Assembly (NCBI RefSeq): GCF_000699445.3
Contig: NC_067196.1
Span: 43,677,806 to 43,741,805, forward strand
Direction of reading: 5' to 3'
Origin: Schistosoma haematobium
Taxonomy: Eukaryota; Platyhelminthes; Trematoda; Strigeidida; Schistosomatidae
Length of the DNA: 64,000 nucleotides
Below are positions 60,376 through 64,000 of this stretch, one piece after another. A program made the translations under genes and the position numbers. The notes below the pieces were generated by a model. The model made no database searches. It was given only the letters and a program-made list of their open reading frames with translations, and was not told where the DNA came from. Within the stretch, counting starts at the first letter, position 1. Every line of letters begins with the position of its first letter.

Positions 60376-60907
60376 TCATCCACCTGAGCTACAGATCTTC
60401 TCCACCATCTCGAAAAGTGGGGTAATATAAGTTAAAGATTGGTGATCAAGTGTAATTTGATGTCTATGTGATCATAGAATATATTCTTTCTTCTTATACA
60501 CAACCCTTCTTTTTATATATTACTACTATTAAATTAACTACTTCTATGAATTTAGTGTTCATCTTGTTGTGCTCATGACGTGTGGAAAGTTGAATCGATG
60601 TATATATGTGCCTGGTACTAAGTTGTAGCTGATTGACTAACTCAGAATAACTGTTGTTTTTATGTAATAGTTATTTGCGTTTGTGCTACATTATAATAAT
60701 CTGTCATTATTGTAGTATATTAATGCATATTTCAAATTATTAGTATTATCAATTCCAATACATCTGAAATTCACTTTGTATGACTAATTTTGAGCATATT
60801 ATTAAGTTAAATTAATTAATATCAGAAGGGTTTTGTGGATTTTATAGTAATTTCAATGGTTGAGTTCATGCGTCAATTGAAGCTAGACCACCATGGAAAA
60901 CCTGGAA

Positions 60908-60953
60908 GCACTGGACGACCGTTTCGTCCTATAGTGGGACTCCTTAGCAGTGC
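60908..60953 (-). ncRNA. Hammerhead ribozyme-like motif, core mutation
   Basis: Inverse orientation: helix I GCACTG/CAGTGC is perfect, stem II GTCC/GGAC is perfect, GAAAC is intact and the GTC cleavage triplet is present. The conserved box reads CTAAGGA instead of CTGAGGA (G5 changed), so activity is unlikely. Confidence 0.6.
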
Positions 60954-61157
60954 TCATCCACAACCTCGCCTCGCGAGATTCGAACTCAGGACCTATCAGT
61001 CTCTCACGTGAGCGTGTGTCTAACTTCAACTGATCCACGAAGTTGAAGTTAGACATTAACACAGTTGGATGCCAACTCAGTGGTCTAGGGGCTAAGTGTT
61101 CGCGCGCAAGACTGACAGGTCCTGGGTTCGAATCTCGCGAGGCAGGATCATGGATGC

Positions 61158-61203
61158 GCACTGCTGAGGATTCCCACAATAGGACGAAACGGCCGTTCAG
61201 TGC
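61158..61203 (+). ncRNA. Hammerhead ribozyme (Sm-alpha type) in SINE, best candidate
   Basis: Helix I GCACTG (61158-61163) pairs perfectly with CAGTGC (61198-61203). The core CTGAGGA (61164-61170) matches CTGANGA; stem II TTCC-CACAATA-GGAC has three pairs plus a mismatch at its base; GAAA occupies 61186-61189; stem III is the palindrome ACGGCCGT, as in the schistosome satellite ribozymes, where dimeric folding is favoured. Cleavage is expected after the GTT triplet at 61195-61197. Other copies have GTC here and a full GTCC/GGAC stem II, so the family consensus looks functional. Confidence 0.65.
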
Positions 61204-61984
61204 TTCCAGGTTCCTCATGGTAGTCTAGCTTCAATTGACTAATGATCTCAACCATTGAAATAATTAATACTTCGTAAATCAATGTTTTAATTATTGTGAA
61301 GCCAAGTTTTATAACTGTCCCCATAATGTAGACTTATATGAAGTTATTTTGATGAAGTAATTCAATGTTTTGTGGCGATTTATTTACATTTGAAAAATAT
61401 ATTTTCTATGCGAAGAATGGCATCATCTGGAAAATTAGTTGTAAATAAGAAAGGTCTAAATGAGTGTATACTTATGTTAAATGAAATACAGCTCATTTCC
61501 TGAAGCGATCATTAGAGTATTTTTAGTTAATTAATCTGGAAATTCAGCGTATTTGATTTAAACCAGTATTTATGAGTATGAATGAAATGAATATAAGGAT
61601 AAGAAAAATAAAAATAAAATTTTACAGAAAGACCCTAAAAGTCTAATATGAATTTAAAATAACGAACCACCCACAGTTTTCATCATTATCACAAGTTGAA
61701 GTTCCAAAGGACTTTTTAAGTACTTTTACTCAACAATTAATTGAAATATTTAAAAGAATTAAACTAAATATTTGCTATTTCAGTTTCACTATCATTTAAA
61801 TTTGACTTAGCTCCAAAACGTCTTCTGATAATAAACTAATAACTCATTTAAGCTATTGATCAATAAACTGGACATTTTAGTAGTTAAATTTTTAGTCACA
61901 GAGCAATGACTTATACAAGAAGATAAGGTTGGAGCTCTCGAAATTAATAGATAACCTTAGAAGCAATCCTATTGTTTCTGTAAA

Positions 61985-62830
61985 CTTATTTACTTACGCT
62001 TGTTACCCCTCATGAAGGAGCATAAACCTGCCCACCAGCATTCTCCATCCAAATCTGTCCTTTAGTACCCTTTCCAGTTGCTTCAAGTTGCTATTCATCA
62101 TTTTCATGTCTGCTCCCAATTCTCGACAAAATATGTTCTCTGAACCTCTCCTCTTTCTTTTGCTTTCTGGATTCGGAGTTAGGGTTTGGTTCATGATGTA
62201 CTTTGACGATTTTCTCTATGTGTTTCCTATCCATCTTCAACATCCTTTCCTAACTTCCTCTTCAGATGGAATTCGACTGGTACTCTACCAGATTGGTTTG
62301 TTGCCGATGGTATCCAACCAATGGACATACAGTCTCTTGTGTAAACAATCGTTTATAAATACTTATACTCACTTGATGATTGTGGTAGTTCTTCAAGTTT
62401 CAGCTCTATAAAGTAGAACTGTCTTGACGTTCGTCTGATTTTGGTTAACAGTTGTTTTGAGTTTCAAATGTTTTTCAACTGTAAAAATTCTGCCTTTTTC
62501 TTTACGTCCACATCATATCCTCCTTATTCATCGATTATGCTGACCAGATACGTGAAGGTTTTCACATTTTCTCGTGATCTCTGTGTTGAAATTGAGGACC
62601 ATGCTTTTTCCCTTGTGTATGTTGAGGCCTACTGATGCAGAGGCTTCTGCTACACTTGTTGTCATGACCTGAATATTTTGGTATATAAGGAATAGAAGAG
62701 CTAGGTCATCTTCAAAGTTCAGTTCGTTTAGTTGCATCCAAGCTGCCCATTTTATTGCATGCTTCCCCTCAGATGCCGAGATCTTTATAATCCAGTCAAA
62801 CACTTGAAGAAAAACGGGGCTTAAGCAGTC
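61985..62830 (-). pseudogene. RTE-like retrotransposon, RT fragment to 3' end
   Basis: From 62803 downward: D-W-I-I-K-I-S-A-S-E-G-K-H-A-I-K-W, then L-N-F-E-D-D-L-A-L-L (the RT catalytic F/Y-A-D-D box with A changed to E), then S-A-S-V-G-L-N-I-H-K-G-K-S. After frameshifts the tail is N-P-E-S-K-R-K-R-R-G-S-E-N (62180) and ends at 62003. The 3' end TAAGTAAATAAG is near 61990. Frameshifts and the altered catalytic box mark it as dead. It is the longest RTE copy in the right half. Confidence 0.7.
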
Positions 62831-64000
62831 TTATCCGACTTCGTTCCTCACTTGTTATGTGTTTTCCAGCTGTCCTCCATGCACCACTTTGCAGTGTAGT
62901 CTGCTTCTCTTTGTAAAACAGTGAGAAAATTCACAGTTTTTAAATCTATCAATGTTATTGTTCATGGATTAGATCATATTGTAACCAACGTTATTCATTT
63001 GGAGAGTGGCTAGTCAATAATGATATTCGTTTTTTATAAAAATTATTGCACTTCGCCTTTACACAATTATAATGTATATCCTATGTTTAAAATGAAGTTG
63101 GTACTTACCGCTTAAAATCAGCACAATTTGGAGTTAGAGTCTCAATAGTTGATGTTCAAATACACGGTTTGCGTTTCAAACAATACCTACCTTTTTACTG
63201 ATGGAGAAGATTTGTAGCTCAGGTGGATGATTTTGGTGGAGTTTTGTGTGTGTTATTACCGGTTAGAATTAAAATAATACTACATATCTGATCATCATAA
63301 TAGTTAGATTCTGGAGCTAAAACATTTGTTGTATATATCGTGATCATTCACTTTTATCACATCCATCCCAGTGAATGTTGATGTCGAGTTAAGATTAAAA
63401 AAAATAATAATAAACCTCTATGATAAAAATAATGAAAAACTTCATTTGTAAAAATGCTAAAAAAAACCCTATAAAATCTTCAATTTTTTTAATCATCTTC
63501 TTACCCTCCTATCAAATATTTTAATTCTTACTCAATACTATTAAATATTAGAGAAAAATCCTGTAAATATTCATGAATATAAGTAATCACCTTTTTTTCT
63601 AAATGCCTAATTATTATGATAGGTTTTTTCAAATGTTTCTCATTGTACCAACCAATGTTGTATACATTACAGAGAAACTACTTATAACTAATGAAATTTA
63701 TTAGTTGCTGTGGTTACTGCTGTACATTCTCTCTCTCTCTGTATATATATATCTACTAGTTCTAGATATTGCTTTTTTGGTTAGAGTTTAAAGAATATAA
63801 AGGAATAGGTTAGTTTATCCATTACTTTAAATTGTTAAAGAAAAAAACTATGTAAACGGTACCTTTTTTAGGTGTGAGAATAAAAACTTTATAATAACAC
63901 TGAAAACAAGGAGTTAATTAAATATTAATTATGAGAAATTATGTTTCTACAAAATTATGCGTTTAGTTACAGAATAACATAATTATTAACAAGTACGCTT
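62831..64000. other. AT-rich DNA with a retroelement scrap and a microsatellite
   Basis: At 63195-63246 GGAGAAGATTTGTAGCTCAG followed by GTGGATGATTTTGG repeats the flank of the 60-kb palindrome. At 63728-63752 a CT repeat passes into a TA repeat. Nothing else recognised. Confidence 0.5.

Larger units (their letters stand above)
60818..61262. mobile_element. Hammerhead SINE, large head-to-head composite
   Basis: A minus copy (60818-61038) and a plus copy (about 61040-61262) meet at the palindromic junction GTCTAACTTCAACT / AGTTGAAGTTAGAC. The minus copy has box B but has lost box A. The plus copy is the best preserved: box A CTCAGTGGTCTAGGGGC, box B GGTTCGAATC (61125-61134), ribozyme (61158-61203), tail to ACCATTGAAATAATTAAT. 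The outer tails are inverted repeats. Confidence 0.85.

Noticed and set aside
59946..60379. Two ORFs (plus and minus) with the same protein
   Set aside because: They are one frame duplicated by the palindrome and have no domain; not genes.
61060..61145. tRNA gene in the hammerhead SINE
   Set aside because: Box A and box B are present without a closing acceptor stem, and the unit is repeated many times with the same non-tRNA body.
1..64000. CRISPR array or bacterial mobile system
   Set aside because: No regularly spaced repeats; genes have spliceosomal introns and the repeats are metazoan retroelements.

Overview
The window looks like nuclear DNA of a blood fluke (genus Schistosoma). It is AT-rich, has large introns with GT/AG borders, and is full of trematode-type repeats: tRNA-derived SINEs carrying a hammerhead ribozyme core (the Sm-alpha type), RTE-like non-LTR retrotransposon remnants, Penelope-like (PLE) remnants with GIY-YIG endonuclease motifs, and LTR-like fragments. 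The genus call is inference from repeat style and protein remnants; I cannot name the species.

Left part (1 to about 24.5 kb): the gene-bearing half, visibly less AT-rich. A Rho-family GTPase (RhoU/RhoV-like) runs on the minus strand in three exons (6876-6654, 2412-2354, 206-1) that join in frame through consensus splice sites and continue past the window start. It has unusual residues at every position that normally supports GTP hydrolysis, and its G4 motif is missing where expected. A 66-nt exon-like segment with excellent splice sites lies upstream at 9050-8985 (minus). A 53-codon exon-like ORF at 12700-12858 (plus) weakly resembles the N-terminal part of tRNA 2'-phosphotransferase. The best single ORF is 19472-20743 (plus, 423 aa), with a PP1-docking motif and a C-terminal box like PPP1R15 (GADD34/CReP), the eIF2-alpha phosphatase targeting family. 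Its ATG abuts a splice acceptor. A 475-bp near-identical direct repeat (16110-16584 and 22023-22497) flanks it. RTE, CR1-like and foldback remnants fill introns and intergenic DNA.

Right part (about 24.5 to 64 kb): strongly AT-rich, with no gene I can support. It is a repeat graveyard: two PLE endonuclease remnants (28.4-29.1 and 43.6-44.1 kb), an LTR-like unit at 32.48-32.91 kb, RTE 3' ends at 34.3, 50.7 and 62 kb, several paired dispersed repeats, microsatellites, and at least 14 SINE pieces from 30.7 kb onward. Six of the SINE loci are head-to-head palindromic composites. A 196-bp, almost perfect palindrome at 59971-60375 carries a second hammerhead-like core, perhaps from a PLE terminal repeat.

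The only likely host genes are the Rho GTPase (signalling and cytoskeleton), the PPP1R15-like regulator (stress and translation) and, weakly, the tRNA phosphotransferase-like exon. They do not form an operon, and nothing in the window ties them functionally.
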